A DNA stretch of 64,000 bases from Maritimibacter harenae. Its GTDB lineage: Bacteria; Pseudomonadota; Alphaproteobacteria; Rhodobacterales; Rhodobacteraceae. A program made the position numbers and the translations under genes. The stretch covers positions 70,088 to 134,087 of the forward strand of contig NZ_WTUX01000022.1 in the NCBI RefSeq assembly GCF_009882975.1, in the 5' to 3' direction. The notes under the pieces are model-generated. The model saw nothing but the letters and a program-made list of their open reading frames with translations, searched no databases and was not told the DNA's origin. Below, one piece after another: positions 1 to 9,705 of this stretch; positions within the stretch are counted from its first letter, which is position 1, and each line of letters begins with the position of its first letter.

Positions 1-38
1 CCGCAACACCAAAGACTTAAGCCGCCTCCGGCCCGCCG

Positions 39-953
39 TCACGCGAGCGTCAGACCCTCGATCGGCTCCAACTCGTCCACCAGTTCGCTGCGCAGATGCT
101 CGTGCTGCGGCGGCAGCTTCAGGTTTGCCCCCAGCTCGGCCACCGGCTCGTCCGCGTCGAAGCCGATGTCCAGCGTCGCCACCTCGTAGAGGATCCCGCC
201 CGGCTCCCGGAAATAGATCGAGTGGAAATAGTTCCGGTCCCGCATCTCCGTCGGCTTCAGACCCGCGTCGATCACCGCGTCGCGGACTTCCATGAGCGTT
301 TCGTCGTTGGCTGTCGCGAAGGCGATGTGGTGGACCGACCCGGCCCCCTCGACCGATTTCGGCATCTCCGGCGCGGCGATCACGTCGACCACGCCGACCG
401 GCGCTTTCATCGTCATCCGGGTGGTGGTCCCCTCCGCGTCCGCCTCCGCGTATCCCATCGCGGTGAGCAGGTCGAGCGTGGGGCGCGGGTCCGCGACCAT
501 CAGCGTGACGGAGTGGAAACCCCGGATTGCCATGTCCGCGGGCAGCGCGTCCCACGGGGTGCGTTCGTCGTCGGTCTCGACCAGCGACAGCGTCTCGCCG
601 TCCGGGCCGGGGAACCTCAGCTGCGTCTCGCCGAACACCTCGACCCGCTGGCCACCCTCGAGCCGCTTCTCCCAGGCGTACAGCGATCCGTGCGGCACGG
701 CGAAGGAGGTCACCGCCACTTCGCCATGCCCGCGATGGCCCTGGCGCCATTTGCGGGCCGGGAAATGGGTCATCACGGTGCCGGGCGTCCCGATCTCGTC
801 GCCGAAATACAGGTGGTAGACATGCGGGTTGTCGAAATTCACCGTGGTCTTCACCCGGCGCAGGCCGAGCGTGTGGGTGAAGAAGGCGTTGTTCTCGGGC
901 GCGGGGCCGGCAAAGGCCGTGACGTGGTGCAGGCCGCGGATGTGCGGGATCAT
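39..953 (-). CDS. VOC-family ring-cleaving dioxygenase (MhqO-like)
   Basis: A 304-residue protein with two vicinal-oxygen-chelate modules (about residues 5-130 and 145-270). Likely metal ligands are the His in GLHHVT near the start, the His in VHHIAFA near residue 210 and the Glu in LYEVAT near residue 265. Length and layout match MhqO/LinE-like ring-cleaving dioxygenases or glyoxalases acting on hydroquinone-type substrates. The ATG follows GGAGGACACC. It is divergent from the Nudix gene at 1029. The substrate cannot be read from the sequence; the family call is firm, the reaction is inferred. Confidence 0.85.
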   Translation of the reverse strand: MIPHIRGLHHVTAFAGPAPENNAFFTHTLGLRRVKTTVNFDNPHVYHLYFGDEIGTPGTVMTHFPARKWRQGHRGHGEVAVTSFAVPHGSLYAWEKRLEGGQRVEVFGETQLRFPGPDGETLSLVETDDERTPWDALPADMAIRGFHSVTLMVADPRPTLDLLTAMGYAEADAEGTTTRMTMKAPVGVVDVIAAPEMPKSVEGAGSVHHIAFATANDETLMEVRDAVIDAGLKPTEMRDRNYFHSIYFREPGGILYEVATLDIGFDADEPVAELGANLKLPPQHEHLRSELVDELEPIEGLTLA

Positions 954-1028
954 GGTGTCCTCCGTTTTCTTGGACTACGCCGGGGCGCTCGTTGTGGATG
1001 ATAACACCATATCGGGTATCGTGCCGCC

Positions 1029-1436
1029 ATGGACTTCTCCGGCACCAAGCTGATCTGCCTCGTGGGCCGCAGGCTGGTCACCCTCCGGCGCGATTGCGAC
1101 CCGTCGATCCCCTGGCCCGGCTACTGGGACCTGCCGGGGGGCGGACGCGATGGCGATGAGAGCCCGGAGGCCTGCGTGCTGCGCGAAACGGCCGAGGAGG
1201 TGGGGCTGACGCTCACGCCGAACGACCTGATCTGGCGGCGCTTCTACCCTCGCCCCGTCGCGGCGTGGTTCTTCGCGGCCCGGCTGCCCGAGAGCGCCGC
1301 CGCGGACCTGTCACTGGGGGACGAGGGGCAGGCGCTCGCCCTGGTCGACCCGGCCGAATGGGTGCTGCGCGAGGACGTGATCCCGCATTTCCGCATGCGC
1401 GTGGCGTTCGCGATGGAAGAACTGCACGACCTCTGA
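1029..1436 (+). CDS. Nudix hydrolase
   Basis: A 135-residue protein with a complete Nudix box: G, five residues, E, seven residues, then RETAEEVGL (about residues 37-59), which binds the metal and the diphosphate of a nucleoside-diphosphate-linked substrate. Length is normal for a single-domain Nudix protein. The start at 1029 leaves about 75 bp to the divergent dioxygenase gene, so the two probably share a promoter region. It ends 8 bp before the convergent pyrF stop. The substrate is unknown. Confidence 0.85.
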   Translation: MDFSGTKLICLVGRRLVTLRRDCDPSIPWPGYWDLPGGGRDGDESPEACVLRETAEEVGLTLTPNDLIWRRFYPRPVAAWFFAARLPESAAADLSLGDEGQALALVDPAEWVLREDVIPHFRMRVAFAMEELHDL

Positions 1437-1444
1437 GCGGGTGC

Positions 1445-2152
1445 TCAGGGCAGTTCGGCCAGAATCGCCTCGGCGGCGGCCTTGGGATCGGGGGCGGACT
1501 TGATCGGGCGGCCCACCACGATGTGGTCGGCCCCGTCGCCGATCGCCTTGGCGGGTGTCGCGATGCGTTTCTGGTCGCCCGTCGCGGCGCCGGCCGGGCG
1601 CACGCCGGGCGTGACTATCAGCTTGCCCTTGGCCTCCGGCAGCGCGCGGATCATGGCCGCTTCGTGGGGCGAGGCGATGACACCGTCGGCGCCCGCCTCC
1701 ATCGCGCGCCGGGCGCGCTCCACGACGATGTCCTGCAGGTCGCCCGGGGCGATCATCATCTGGTCCAGGTCGCCCCGGTCGAGCGAGGTGAGCACCGTGA
1801 CCGCGAGAATCTTCATGTCCGACCCGCCCTTGCCGGTCTGCGCCGCGCGCACCACCTGCGGGTCGCCGTGGACCGTCAGGAAGTCGATCCCGTAGTTGGC
1901 CAGCCCCTTCACCGCCGCCTCGACGGTGTTGGCGATGTCGAAGAACTTCATGTCGAGGAAGATGCGCTTGTCCATCTCGTCGATGAGCTCGCGCGCCAGC
2001 GCCAGCCCGCCGCCGGTCAGCATCCCCAGCCCGATCTTGTAGAACCCCACCGGGTCCCCGATCCGCTGGGCGAGGGCCAGGCCCTCCAGCGCGTTGGGCA
2101 CGTCCAGCGCCACGATCAGGCGGTCGTCGGTCTTGGTCATCTCTCGGGCCAT
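1445..2152 (-). CDS. pyrF: Orotidine-5'-phosphate decarboxylase
   Basis: PyrF removes CO2 from OMP to make UMP, the last step of de novo pyrimidine synthesis in the cytosol. The catalytic D-x-K-x-x-D motif is seen as FLDMKFFDIANT near residue 68, and the phosphate-binding end TPGVRP and VVGRPI are present. I chose ATG 2152 because GAGGTGA sits at a normal distance before it; an internal ATG at 2140 and a GTG at 2161 are alternatives. The 235 residues match the family. It lies downstream of a membrane protein gene read the same way. Confidence 0.95.
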   Translation of the reverse strand: MAREMTKTDDRLIVALDVPNALEGLALAQRIGDPVGFYKIGLGMLTGGGLALARELIDEMDKRIFLDMKFFDIANTVEAAVKGLANYGIDFLTVHGDPQVVRAAQTGKGGSDMKILAVTVLTSLDRGDLDQMMIAPGDLQDIVVERARRAMEAGADGVIASPHEAAMIRALPEAKGKLIVTPGVRPAGAATGDQKRIATPAKAIGDGADHIVVGRPIKSAPDPKAAAEAILAELP

Positions 2153-2203
2153 CCAGGTCACCTCATCCGGTTTCGGCCCTTGTGCGAAAGCCGCCCCGGA
2201 AGG

Positions 2204-2905
2204 TCAAGCTAGGAGCCGTGGAGACGCCGCAGGTCCGGCGCCTCGGTCGGGCATGTGCACCCAGATATAGGCATGCTGGAAGGCCGCGACGACCAGCGCG
2301 TTCCACGACCCGAACAGAAGGGCGATACCCCACAGGCCCAGGAAGACGATCCCGTACATGCCGTTGTCGGTCAGGTCGAAGACCCCGCCCTTCACCGGCG
2401 GCAGGCGTCGGATCTCTTCGCGGAAGTGATCGCCGCCGACCGCGCGGCGCAGCGTGAAATGGACGAGCGTCGAATGGAGGCCCCACGCGGCCGGGACGAG
2501 GAGGACCAGACCCGCCGTCACCTCGGCACCGCGCACGCCGGTGATCGGAACGGTGTCGGCCCATCCAGCCAGGATCAGGGTGAGGGGACGGGCGGCGAGG
2601 AGCGGCATGAAGATCGCGGTCCAGACGGCCAGGTCGCGCGGGCCGAAAAGACGCGTCAGGATCGCGTGATGCAGCTGGAGCCGGAAGCCAGCAACGACCA
2701 CCACCTGGTGCAGGATGGCCAGCCAGATCGACAGGCGCGCCCAGCCGGCCCCGGTCAGGCCCAGAAGTCGCGGCGCATCGGCGGGCGACTCGATCAGGGA
2801 GAACGCGGCGACCGCCAGCATCGCAAGCAGCAGAAGATGCTGCGGCTGGCCCTCGAGGACCTGCCGCCACGTGGTCTGCGCCCGGATGTCGTCCAGCGTG
2901 GCCAT
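2204..2905 (-). CDS. Integral membrane protein, possible phospholipid methyltransferase relative
   Basis: A 233-residue hydrophobic protein with about six membrane segments. The C-terminal part (DNGMYGIVFLGLWG, then HAYIWVH) resembles the membrane-embedded methyltransferases of the isoprenylcysteine/phosphatidylethanolamine N-methyltransferase type, but the usual SAM-binding GxG pattern is not obvious. The start at 2905 is preceded by AAGGGGGTGGC. pyrF follows in the same direction after 51 bp. Membrane location is certain; the enzymatic role is a guess. Confidence 0.65.
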   Translation of the reverse strand: MATLDDIRAQTTWRQVLEGQPQHLLLLAMLAVAAFSLIESPADAPRLLGLTGAGWARLSIWLAILHQVVVVAGFRLQLHHAILTRLFGPRDLAVWTAIFMPLLAARPLTLILAGWADTVPITGVRGAEVTAGLVLLVPAAWGLHSTLVHFTLRRAVGGDHFREEIRRLPPVKGGVFDLTDNGMYGIVFLGLWGIALLFGSWNALVVAAFQHAYIWVHMPDRGAGPAASPRLLA

Positions 2906-2943
2906 GCCACCCCCTTTCGACCCATCCTAGCACGGATATACCG

Positions 2944-3126
2944 CTAGCCCGACGCAGCCTGCACCAATCGTTCTGCCACGGTCCGGATATCGACCCAGCC
3001 CCGGTGGGCCCGGCGCCCGTCGCCCGGCTCCTCCCGCATTCGCCCCCGGACGACCCGGACTCCGAAACCGTCCTTCAACAGCCCCTCCCGGCATGGATCC
3101 CGCCTTTCGATGTCCGCGAGTTTCAT
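2944..3126 (-). CDS. Small basic hypothetical protein
   Basis: A 60-residue, Arg-rich protein that I do not recognise. The start is chosen at ATG 3126, preceded by the near-perfect ribosome site AAAGGAGG five bases upstream; a longer reading from 3144 would cover that site. There are no membrane segments or Cys motifs. It lies 38 bp upstream of the membrane protein gene at 2905 and may be in its operon. The strong ribosome site is the main reason to call it real. Confidence 0.5.
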   Translation of the reverse strand: MKLADIERRDPCREGLLKDGFGVRVVRGRMREEPGDGRRAHRGWVDIRTVAERLVQAASG

Positions 3127-3228
3127 GACGCCTCCTTTCGTCACAATCCGTGTGCATCATCGCGCGGGAACGTGAACATTCCGTTGCCGCTCCAAGGCGC
3201 GCCGGGTGCGACTTTTTGTGATCACGGA

Positions 3229-3258
3229 CTTGCGAGCTTCCCACCCCCGCCCCATCTA
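3229..3258 (+). promoter_or_regulatory. Candidate sigma-32 heat-shock promoter of clpB
   Basis: CTTGCGA at 3229-3235 and CCCCATCTA at 3250-3258 are separated by 14 bp. This closely matches the known RpoH consensus CTTGAAA-N11-16-CCCCATNTA, with the -10 element matching fully. It lies 75 bp before the clpB start codon. Confidence 0.75.
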
Positions 3259-3332
3259 TGACCCGAGGCCCGGAGAGGGTGCGCCGCCGAGCGGGCACCC
3301 GAGAAAAGGGCGCTTAACAGAAGGAGACAGCC

Positions 3333-5954
3333 ATGAACTTGGAGAAGTTCACGGAACGGTCGCGTGGGTTCATTCAGGCCGCCCAGACGATCGCGATGCG
3401 CGAGAACCACCAGAAACTCGCGCCCGAGCATTTGCTCAAGGCCCTCATGGACGACGAAGAAGGCATGGCCGCCAACCTCATCCGCCAGGCGGGAGGGGAA
3501 CCCAAGCGCGTGGCCGAAGCCGTCGACGCCGCCATCGCCAAGATCCCGCAAGTGACCGGTGACGCTGGGCAGATCTACCTCGACACCACGACCGGCCGCG
3601 TGCTGGACGAGGCCGAGAAGGTCGCCAAGAAGGCCGGCGACAGCTTCGTGCCGGTCGAGCGGCTTCTGACCGCGCTCGCACTGGTGAAATCGAAAGCCAA
3701 GGATGCGCTCGAAGCGGGCGCCGTTTCGGCGCAGAACCTCAACGCTGCCATCAACGACGTGCGCAAGGGGCGCACGGCGGACTCGGCCTCTGCCGAGGAC
3801 AGCTACGAGGCGCTCAAGAAATACGCGCGCGACCTGACCGAGGCCGCCGAAGCGGGCAAGATCGACCCGATCATCGGGCGTGACGAGGAAATCCGCCGCG
3901 CGATGCAGGTGCTGTCCCGCCGGACCAAGAACAACCCGGTCCTGATCGGTGACCCGGGCGTCGGCAAGACCGCGATCGCGGAAGGCCTGGCCCTTCGGAT
4001 CGTGAACGGCGACGTGCCCGAAAGCCTAAAGAACAAGAAGCTGCTTGCGCTCGACATGGGCGCGCTCATCGCCGGTGCGAAATACCGGGGTGAGTTCGAG
4101 GAGCGTCTGAAGGCAGTCCTCACCGAGATCACCGACGCGGCCGGCGAAATCATCCTGTTCATCGACGAGATGCACACCCTCGTGGGCGCCGGCAAGACCG
4201 ACGGCGCGATGGACGCGGCGAACCTCATCAAACCTGCGCTGGCGCGCGGGGAGCTTCACTGCGTGGGTGCCACGACGCTCGACGAGTACCGCAAGTACGT
4301 CGAGAAGGACGCGGCCCTTGCCCGCCGGTTCCAGCCGGTGATGGTGGACGAGCCGACGGTCGAGGACACGATCTCGATCCTGCGCGGCATCAAGGAGAAG
4401 TACGAACTGCACCACGGCGTGCGGATCTCGGACTCCGCCCTCGTGTCCGCGGCGACGTTGTCGAACCGCTACATCACGGACCGGTTCCTGCCGGACAAGG
4501 CGATCGACCTTGTCGACGAGGCGGCCAGCCGCCTGCGCATGGAGGTGGATTCCAAACCGGAAGAGCTCGACCAGCTCGACCGCAACATCCTCCAGCTCCA
4601 GATCGAGGCCGAGGCGCTCAAGAAGGAAGACGACAAGGCGTCGAAGGACCGGCTCGAAAAGCTCGAATCCGAACTCTCGGCGCTGCAGGAGCAATCCGCG
4701 TCGATGACCGCCAAGTGGCAGGCCGAACGCGCCAAGCTTGAAGGCGCGCGCGACCTGAAGGAGAAGCTGGACCGCGCGCGGGCCGAGCTAGACAGCGCGA
4801 AGCGCGAGGGCAACCTGGCGCGGGCCGGCGAGCTGTCCTATGGCGTCATTCCGGAGCTGGAGCGCAACCTCGCCGAGGCCGAGAAGGCCGAGGAAGAGGG
4901 CGACGTGATGGTCGAGGAAGCCGTGCGTCCGGAACAGATCGCGCAGGTCGTCGAGCGGTGGACGGGTATCCCGACCTCGAAGATGCTCGAAGGCGAACGC
5001 GAGAAGCTCCTGCGCATGGAAGAGGGCCTGCACAAGCGCGTCATCGGCCAGGACCAGGCGGTCCGCGCCGTGGCCAACGCGGTGCGCCGGGCCCGGGCCG
5101 GGCTGAACGACGAGGCGCGCCCGCTGGGCAGCTTCCTGTTCCTCGGGCCGACCGGCGTGGGCAAGACCGAGCTGACCAAGGCCGTTGCCGAGTTCCTGTT
5201 CGACGACGACAGCGCGATGGTCCGCATCGACATGTCCGAGTTCATGGAGAAACACGCAGTCGCCCGTCTGATCGGCGCGCCCCCGGGTTATGTCGGCTAT
5301 GACGAAGGCGGCGTACTGACCGAAGCGGTTCGGCGCCGGCCCTACCAGGTCGTGCTGTTCGACGAGGTCGAGAAGGCCCACCCGGACGTGTTCAACGTGC
5401 TGCTCCAGGTTCTGGACGACGGCGTGCTGACGGACGGCCAGGGCCACAGGGTCGACTTCAAGCAGACGCTGATCGTGCTGACCTCGAACCTCGGGTCGCA
5501 GGCGCTGAGCCAGCTGGCCGACGGGGCCGACGCGGCGAAGGCCAAGCAGGACGTGATGGACGCGGTGCGGGCGCATTTCCGGCCCGAGTTCCTGAACCGT
5601 CTCGACGAAACCGTGATCTTCGACCGGCTGGGCCGGGAAGACATGTCGGGCATCGTCGACATCCAGCTGGGCCTTCTGGCCAAGCGTCTGGCGAAGCGCA
5701 ACATCGCGCTCACGCTGGACGAGGATGCCAAGGAATGGCTCGCCGACCAGGGCTACGACCCGGTCTACGGCGCGCGCCCGCTCAAGCGGGTGATCCAGAA
5801 GGCGCTGCAGGACCCGCTGGCCGAGATGATCCTGTCCGGCGACGTGCTGGATGGCGAGACGTTGCCGGTCACGGCCGGGGCCGACGGGTTGATCATCGGG
5901 GACCGGGTGGGAAACTCGTCCAACCCGAAACCGGATGACGCCGTGGTCCACTGA
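3333..5954 (+). CDS. clpB: ATP-dependent disaggregase ClpB
   Basis: An 873-residue Hsp100 chaperone that pulls polypeptides out of aggregates together with DnaK. The order is N domain (about 1-150), first AAA+ module with Walker A GDPGVGKT near residue 207 and Walker B LFIDEMH, a coiled-coil middle domain (about 400-530), and second AAA+ module with Walker A GPTGVGKT near residue 606. The middle domain separates it from ClpA and ClpC. AGAAGGAGA precedes the ATG. A heat-shock promoter is seen upstream and a hairpin follows the stop, so it looks monocistronic. Confidence 0.98.
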   Translation: MNLEKFTERSRGFIQAAQTIAMRENHQKLAPEHLLKALMDDEEGMAANLIRQAGGEPKRVAEAVDAAIAKIPQVTGDAGQIYLDTTTGRVLDEAEKVAKKAGDSFVPVERLLTALALVKSKAKDALEAGAVSAQNLNAAINDVRKGRTADSASAEDSYEALKKYARDLTEAAEAGKIDPIIGRDEEIRRAMQVLSRRTKNNPVLIGDPGVGKTAIAEGLALRIVNGDVPESLKNKKLLALDMGALIAGAKYRGEFEERLKAVLTEITDAAGEIILFIDEMHTLVGAGKTDGAMDAANLIKPALARGELHCVGATTLDEYRKYVEKDAALARRFQPVMVDEPTVEDTISILRGIKEKYELHHGVRISDSALVSAATLSNRYITDRFLPDKAIDLVDEAASRLRMEVDSKPEELDQLDRNILQLQIEAEALKKEDDKASKDRLEKLESELSALQEQSASMTAKWQAERAKLEGARDLKEKLDRARAELDSAKREGNLARAGELSYGVIPELERNLAEAEKAEEEGDVMVEEAVRPEQIAQVVERWTGIPTSKMLEGEREKLLRMEEGLHKRVIGQDQAVRAVANAVRRARAGLNDEARPLGSFLFLGPTGVGKTELTKAVAEFLFDDDSAMVRIDMSEFMEKHAVARLIGAPPGYVGYDEGGVLTEAVRRRPYQVVLFDEVEKAHPDVFNVLLQVLDDGVLTDGQGHRVDFKQTLIVLTSNLGSQALSQLADGADAAKAKQDVMDAVRAHFRPEFLNRLDETVIFDRLGREDMSGIVDIQLGLLAKRLAKRNIALTLDEDAKEWLADQGYDPVYGARPLKRVIQKALQDPLAEMILSGDVLDGETLPVTAGADGLIIGDRVGNSSNPKPDDAVVH

Positions 5955-5972
5955 GGATCATGACAAGAGATG

Positions 5973-6001
5973 AAAGGGGCGGGGAAACCTCCGCCCTTTT
6001 T
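5973..6001 (+). terminator. Terminator after clpB
   Basis: An imperfect GC-rich hairpin (AAAGGGGCGG and CCGCCCTTT arms around a short GGAAACC-type loop) runs into a T stretch 18 bp after the clpB stop. It also lies just beyond the 3' end of the convergent petR gene. Confidence 0.7.
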
Positions 6002-6009
6002 CGTGCGCC

Positions 6010-6645
6010 CTACTCCGCGACCAGCATGTAGCCGGTGCCGCGCACGGTCTGGAGCACCTTGGGCGCCTTCGGGTTCGGCTCGAGCTTGCGGCGAAGCCGG
6101 GTGATCTGCACGTCCACGGCGCGGCTCGTGGGGTCCGCTTCCACCTCGTCGGCCAGTTCCGCCCGGGTGATCGGCGCCCCGGCGCGGGCTGCCAGCGCGC
6201 GCATGAGCTTCACCTCGGTCGCGGTAAGCCCGATCCTCTTGTCGCCCTGCTTGAGGACCGCCGCCTCCACGTCGTAGGTCAACGGACCCAGCTGCAACTC
6301 CTTCGGCCCCGTCTCGGCCGGCTCCGGACGGCGGTCCAGCATCGTGTTGATCCGGTCGATCAGCGCCTGCGGCTCGAACGGTTTCCGAAGCGTTTCGCCC
6401 GCGTGCGTCTCCCCTTCCGGTACGAGCCAGAGCACCGGCGCGGCGGTCTGCTCCCCAAGGTTTTCGGCCCCCTCGACCTGGTCGAGGATCACGAGGTCGA
6501 AGTCGAGCCCGGCCAGGAGCCGCGCGGCATGGTCGACGTCACGCGCGGCCGACACCAGGAACCCGTTGCGTCCGAGGAAGGTCTTGAGCAACCCGCGCCG
6601 TGTCTCGTTCGGGTCGACCAGCATCAGGTGCGCATCGAATGGCAT
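6010..6645 (-). CDS. petR: OmpR-family response regulator, PetR-like
   Basis: A 211-residue two-domain regulator: receiver (about 1-115) and C-terminal winged helix (about 120-210, ending in RGTGYMLV). The likely phospho-acceptor is D55 in LVILDQ, with K88 in RKPF. The N-terminal acidic pair is reduced to one Asp (D11), and the conserved Thr/Ser position is Val in VLWLV, so phosphorylation may be atypical. The ATG overlaps the stop of the MarR gene (TGATG). In Rhodobacter capsulatus petP-petR is a MarR/response-regulator pair needed for cytochrome bc1 gene expression; gene order and sizes fit, so the name rests on that match. Confidence 0.8.
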   Translation of the reverse strand: MPFDAHLMLVDPNETRRGLLKTFLGRNGFLVSAARDVDHAARLLAGLDFDLVILDQVEGAENLGEQTAAPVLWLVPEGETHAGETLRKPFEPQALIDRINTMLDRRPEPAETGPKELQLGPLTYDVEAAVLKQGDKRIGLTATEVKLMRALAARAGAPITRAELADEVEADPTSRAVDVQITRLRRKLEPNPKAPKVLQTVRGTGYMLVAE

Positions 6646-7136
6646 CAATCGGGGTCCTTCAGCGCGTTGAAGTGGCGCCGCATGTCGGGGTCCATCATCG
6701 CCTCCAGCACCTTGCGGAACCCGTCGACCGCCTCCGGCCCCACCTCGCGGTAGGCGGCACGCATCCGGGCGCGTTGCGCGTCCGACAGCTCCGCCTCGAA
6801 GGCCCGGCCCGCCTCGGTCAGGGTCAGGTGACGTTCCCGTTTGTCGCGCGTCCCGACCCGGCTGTCCACCAGCCCGTCCTCGACCAGCGTGCGCAGCACC
6901 CGGTTGAGCGATTGCTTGGTGACACCCAGTATGGCCAGCAGGTTGTTGACGGTGGTGCCCGGACTGCGGTGGATGAAATGGATCGCGCGGTGATGCGCCC
7001 GGCCGTAGCCGTACTTCTCGAGAATCCGGTCGGGGTCCGCGGTGAACCCGCGATAGGCGAAATACATCGCCTCGATCCCCTTCTTCAGCTGCTCATCCGT
7101 GAGGAAAAGCAGGTGCGGCCCGCGCCTCTCGTCCAT
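6645..7136 (-). CDS. petP: MarR-family regulator, PetP-like
   Basis: A 163-residue MarR-type winged-helix protein; the DNA-reading part is near residues 55-105 (VNNLLAILGVTKQSLNRVL, then the wing DKRERHLTLT). The start ATG 7136 is preceded by GGAGG; a longer reading from 7175 has no ribosome site. It is translationally coupled to petR. The upstream region to ilvE holds an inverted repeat that could be its own operator. Size and partner match PetP of Rhodobacter capsulatus. Confidence 0.8.
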   Translation of the reverse strand: MDERRGPHLLFLTDEQLKKGIEAMYFAYRGFTADPDRILEKYGYGRAHHRAIHFIHRSPGTTVNNLLAILGVTKQSLNRVLRTLVEDGLVDSRVGTRDKRERHLTLTEAGRAFEAELSDAQRARMRAAYREVGPEAVDGFRKVLEAMMDPDMRRHFNALKDPD

Positions 7137-7183
7137 TCTCGGCCTCCGTTCACAAATCGCCGCGTCTTTGGGCAATTTACGTC

Positions 7184-7206
7184 AGTCTTATTGACTTTCC
7201 AAGACT
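7184..7206. promoter_or_regulatory. Inverted repeat in the petP-ilvE divergent region
   Basis: AGTCTT (7184-7189) and AAGACT (7201-7206) form a perfect inverted repeat with an 11-bp gap, 48 bp upstream of petP and about 100 bp upstream of ilvE. This is a plausible site for the MarR-type PetP; binding is inference. Confidence 0.35.
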
Positions 7207-7306
7207 TGAGTGGTAGCGAATCGCGTCTTTGACGCAACTTTACGTCCGGTACGGACATAAATCGCGCAACATATGGAAAAGAAGCTCGACATCGACGGAG
7301 GATGAC

Positions 7307-8173
7307 ATGGCTGGATACGATGACCGCGACGGCAAGATCTGGGTCGACGGCACGCTTGTGGAATGGCGCGACGCCAACGTCCACATCCTGACCCACGCCA
7401 TGCACTATGCCTCGTCGGTCTTCGAGGGCGAGCGCGCCTACAACGGCAAGATCTTCCTCACCGAAGAGCACTCCAAGCGCCTCCTGCGGTCGGGCGAGAT
7501 GATCGACATGCCGATCCCGTGGACGGCCGAACAGATCACCGCGGCCAAGGACGAGGTGCTGAAGGCCAACGGGCTCGAGAACGCCTACGTGCGCGCGGTC
7601 GCGTTCCGCGGCGCGGGCGAGGACATGGGTGTCAGCTCTTCGCGCAACCCGGTCCGCCTGTTCATCGCCGCCTGGGAATGGGGCAGCTACTACGGCGACG
7701 CCAAGATGAAGGGCGCCAAGCTCGACATCTCCAAGTGGAAGCGCCCCTCGCCGGAGACGATCCCGACCTCGGCCAAGGCCGCCGGTCTTTACATGATCTG
7801 CACCATGTCCAAGCACGCCGCCGAGGAGAAGGGTTGCTCGGACGCGCTGTTCTACGACTACCGCGGCTACGTGGCAGAGGCGACCGGGGCAAACGTCTTC
7901 TTCGTGAAGGACGGCGAGGTTCATACGCCGATCCCCGACGCGATCCTGAACGGCCTGACCCGTCAGACCGTGATCCGGATGCTAAAGGAGCGCGGCATCA
8001 CCGTGCACGAACGCCATATCATGCCGGAAGAGATGGAAGGCTTCGAACAGTGCTGGCTCACCGGGTCGGCGGCAGAGGTCACGCCCGTCGGCCAGATCGG
8101 CGACTACACCTTCGAGGTGGGCCAGCTCACCCGCGACATCGCCGAGGCCTACGAGGCGCTGGTCCGCGCGTAA
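7307..8173 (+). CDS. ilvE: Branched-chain amino acid aminotransferase
   Basis: A 288-residue fold-type IV PLP enzyme moving the amino group between glutamate and the keto acids of Leu, Ile and Val. The PLP lysine lies in TIPTSAKAAG, equivalent to the AAKAGG lysine of E. coli IlvE, and the phosphate-binding part is ATGANVFF. ATG 7307 follows GGAGGATGAC; the longer reading from 7229 is rejected. It is divergent from petPR. Length is slightly below E. coli IlvE (309), as usual for the group without N-terminal extension. Confidence 0.95.
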   Translation: MAGYDDRDGKIWVDGTLVEWRDANVHILTHAMHYASSVFEGERAYNGKIFLTEEHSKRLLRSGEMIDMPIPWTAEQITAAKDEVLKANGLENAYVRAVAFRGAGEDMGVSSSRNPVRLFIAAWEWGSYYGDAKMKGAKLDISKWKRPSPETIPTSAKAAGLYMICTMSKHAAEEKGCSDALFYDYRGYVAEATGANVFFVKDGEVHTPIPDAILNGLTRQTVIRMLKERGITVHERHIMPEEMEGFEQCWLTGSAAEVTPVGQIGDYTFEVGQLTRDIAEAYEALVRA

Positions 8174-8227
8174 CCCTTTCTAAAGAGACGTCCCCTAGAG
8201 TCCGGCGATCAGACTTTTGGGGACGCC

Positions 8228-8653
8228 ATGCGCTCACGTCGCACATTCTCCTACATCAGCGGGATCATCGCGCTTCTCGTGGCGCCGTCGATGGTGTCGC
8301 TGATCGTGTACCACATCACGCATAATCCGAGCCTGCGGCCCTTCGCCGTGACTGAGCAGAGCCTGCGCGCCTTCCTGAACGGACAGACACGCGCGGTGCG
8401 GATCGTCGCGCATGTCGACTGGGTGCCGCCGCGCACCGGCGGCTACACGCAGGCGAAGCTAACCCGCGCGCTCGGCAACGCCTTTCGCGCGAAGGGTGTG
8501 GAGGTCGACGTGAAGTTCCGGCCGGGCGACGAGGTGACGCGCATTTCCTACAAGGTGGGCGAAAGCACGATCGGCCCCTACCCCGCCACCCGCGCGGCGG
8601 AGGGGATCTCGGCGGCGGTGGAGGCGTATCACATGTACGTCCCGATCAAGTAG
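8228..8653 (+). CDS. Membrane-anchored hypothetical protein
   Basis: 141 residues with a positive N-terminus and one membrane segment at about residues 9-29, followed by a soluble, probably periplasmic domain with an alternating pattern ([18 protein letters not shown]). I do not recognise the family. A GGGGACG ribosome site precedes the ATG. It follows ilvE by 54 bp and ends 8 bases into the 3' end of the convergent queG. Function unknown. Confidence 0.65.
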   Translation: MRSRRTFSYISGIIALLVAPSMVSLIVYHITHNPSLRPFAVTEQSLRAFLNGQTRAVRIVAHVDWVPPRTGGYTQAKLTRALGNAFRAKGVEVDVKFRPGDEVTRISYKVGESTIGPYPATRAAEGISAAVEAYHMYVPIK

Positions 8654-9680
8654 CGCCCGCCAGCCGCCCGATTGCCCATTGCGCGGCATCCGCGAGCACC
8701 GGGTCGGGGTCGCGCGCAAGCTCCTGCAGACGGGGCACGAAGGACGGATCGCCCGAATTGCCCATCGCGTAGGCCACGTTGCGCAGGAACCGGTTGCGCC
8801 CGACGCGCTTGATCGGGCTGCCGGAGAACTTCGCGCGGAAGGCCGCGTCATCCAACTGGGCGAGGTCGGCGAGCTTCGGCGCCGCGAAATCGTCGCGCGC
8901 CATGTAGCGCGCCTCCTGCGCCTCGGCGGCGAACTTGTTCCACGGGCAGACCGCGAGACAATCGTCGCACCCGTAGATCCGGTTGCCCAGAAGGGGGCGG
9001 AGCTCTTCGTCCACAGGCCCCTTGTGCTCGATCGTGAGATAGGAAATGCACCGCCGCGCGTCGAGCTGGAAAGGCGCCGGGAAGGCGTCCGTGGGGCACA
9101 CGTCGAGGCAGGCGGTGCAGCTGCCGCAATTCTCCCGGCCCGGCGCATCCGCCGGCAGCTCCAGCGTGGTGAAGATCGCGCCGAGGAAGAACCAGCTGCC
9201 CAGCTCCCGGCTCAGAAGGTTGGTGTGCTTGCCCTGCCAGCCCAGCCCCGCAGCCTGCGCAAGCGGTTTTTCCATCACCGGGGCCGTGTCCACGAACACC
9301 TTGATTTCGCCCCCGAATTCCTCGATGAGCCACCGCCCCACCCGCTTGAGGCGTTTCTTGACGATGTCGTGGTAGTCGCGGTTCTGGGCATAGACGCTGA
9401 TCGCGCCGCGGTCGGGCTGTTCGATCACCGCCATCGGGTCGTGGGTCGGGGTGTAGAGCTCGGCCAGCATGATGACCGACTTCGCCTCGGGCCAGAGCGC
9501 CGCGGGGTCGCCGCGCCATCCCATGCGCTCGGCCATCCAGCCCATGTCGCCGTGCCGCCCCGCCTCCACGAAGGTGGCGAGCCGGTCGGCAAGCTCCGGC
9601 ACGGCGTCGGGCCGGGTCACGCCGAAGCCCGCGAAGCCTTCGGCCAGCGCCTGCGCCTTCACCTTGTCATAGATGCTCAT
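8646..9680 (-). CDS. queG: Epoxyqueuosine reductase
   Basis: QueG reduces epoxyqueuosine to queuosine in tRNA, using cobalamin and two [4Fe-4S] clusters. The cluster motifs are [16 protein letters not shown] near residue 185 and [13 protein letters not shown] near residue 240; a HEAT-like tail near residues 290-340 follows. The 344 residues are typical. ATG 9680 is chosen; the reading from 9803 runs into the upstream GST gene. The GST gene ends 25 bp upstream, so the two are likely co-transcribed. It overlaps the convergent gene at 8653 by 8 bp. Confidence 0.95.
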   Translation of the reverse strand: MSIYDKVKAQALAEGFAGFGVTRPDAVPELADRLATFVEAGRHGDMGWMAERMGWRGDPAALWPEAKSVIMLAELYTPTHDPMAVIEQPDRGAISVYAQNRDYHDIVKKRLKRVGRWLIEEFGGEIKVFVDTAPVMEKPLAQAAGLGWQGKHTNLLSRELGSWFFLGAIFTTLELPADAPGRENCGSCTACLDVCPTDAFPAPFQLDARRCISYLTIEHKGPVDEELRPLLGNRIYGCDDCLAVCPWNKFAAEAQEARYMARDDFAAPKLADLAQLDDAAFRAKFSGSPIKRVGRNRFLRNVAYAMGNSGDPSFVPRLQELARDPDPVLADAAQWAIGRLAGAT

Positions 9681-9705
9681 GCGACGCCTCCGGCCCCGCG
9701 TGGGT

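Noticed and set aside
8185-8222. GTCCCC/GGGGAC inverted arms after ilvE
   Set aside because: Long loop, no T run, and the right arm serves as the ribosome site of the next gene.
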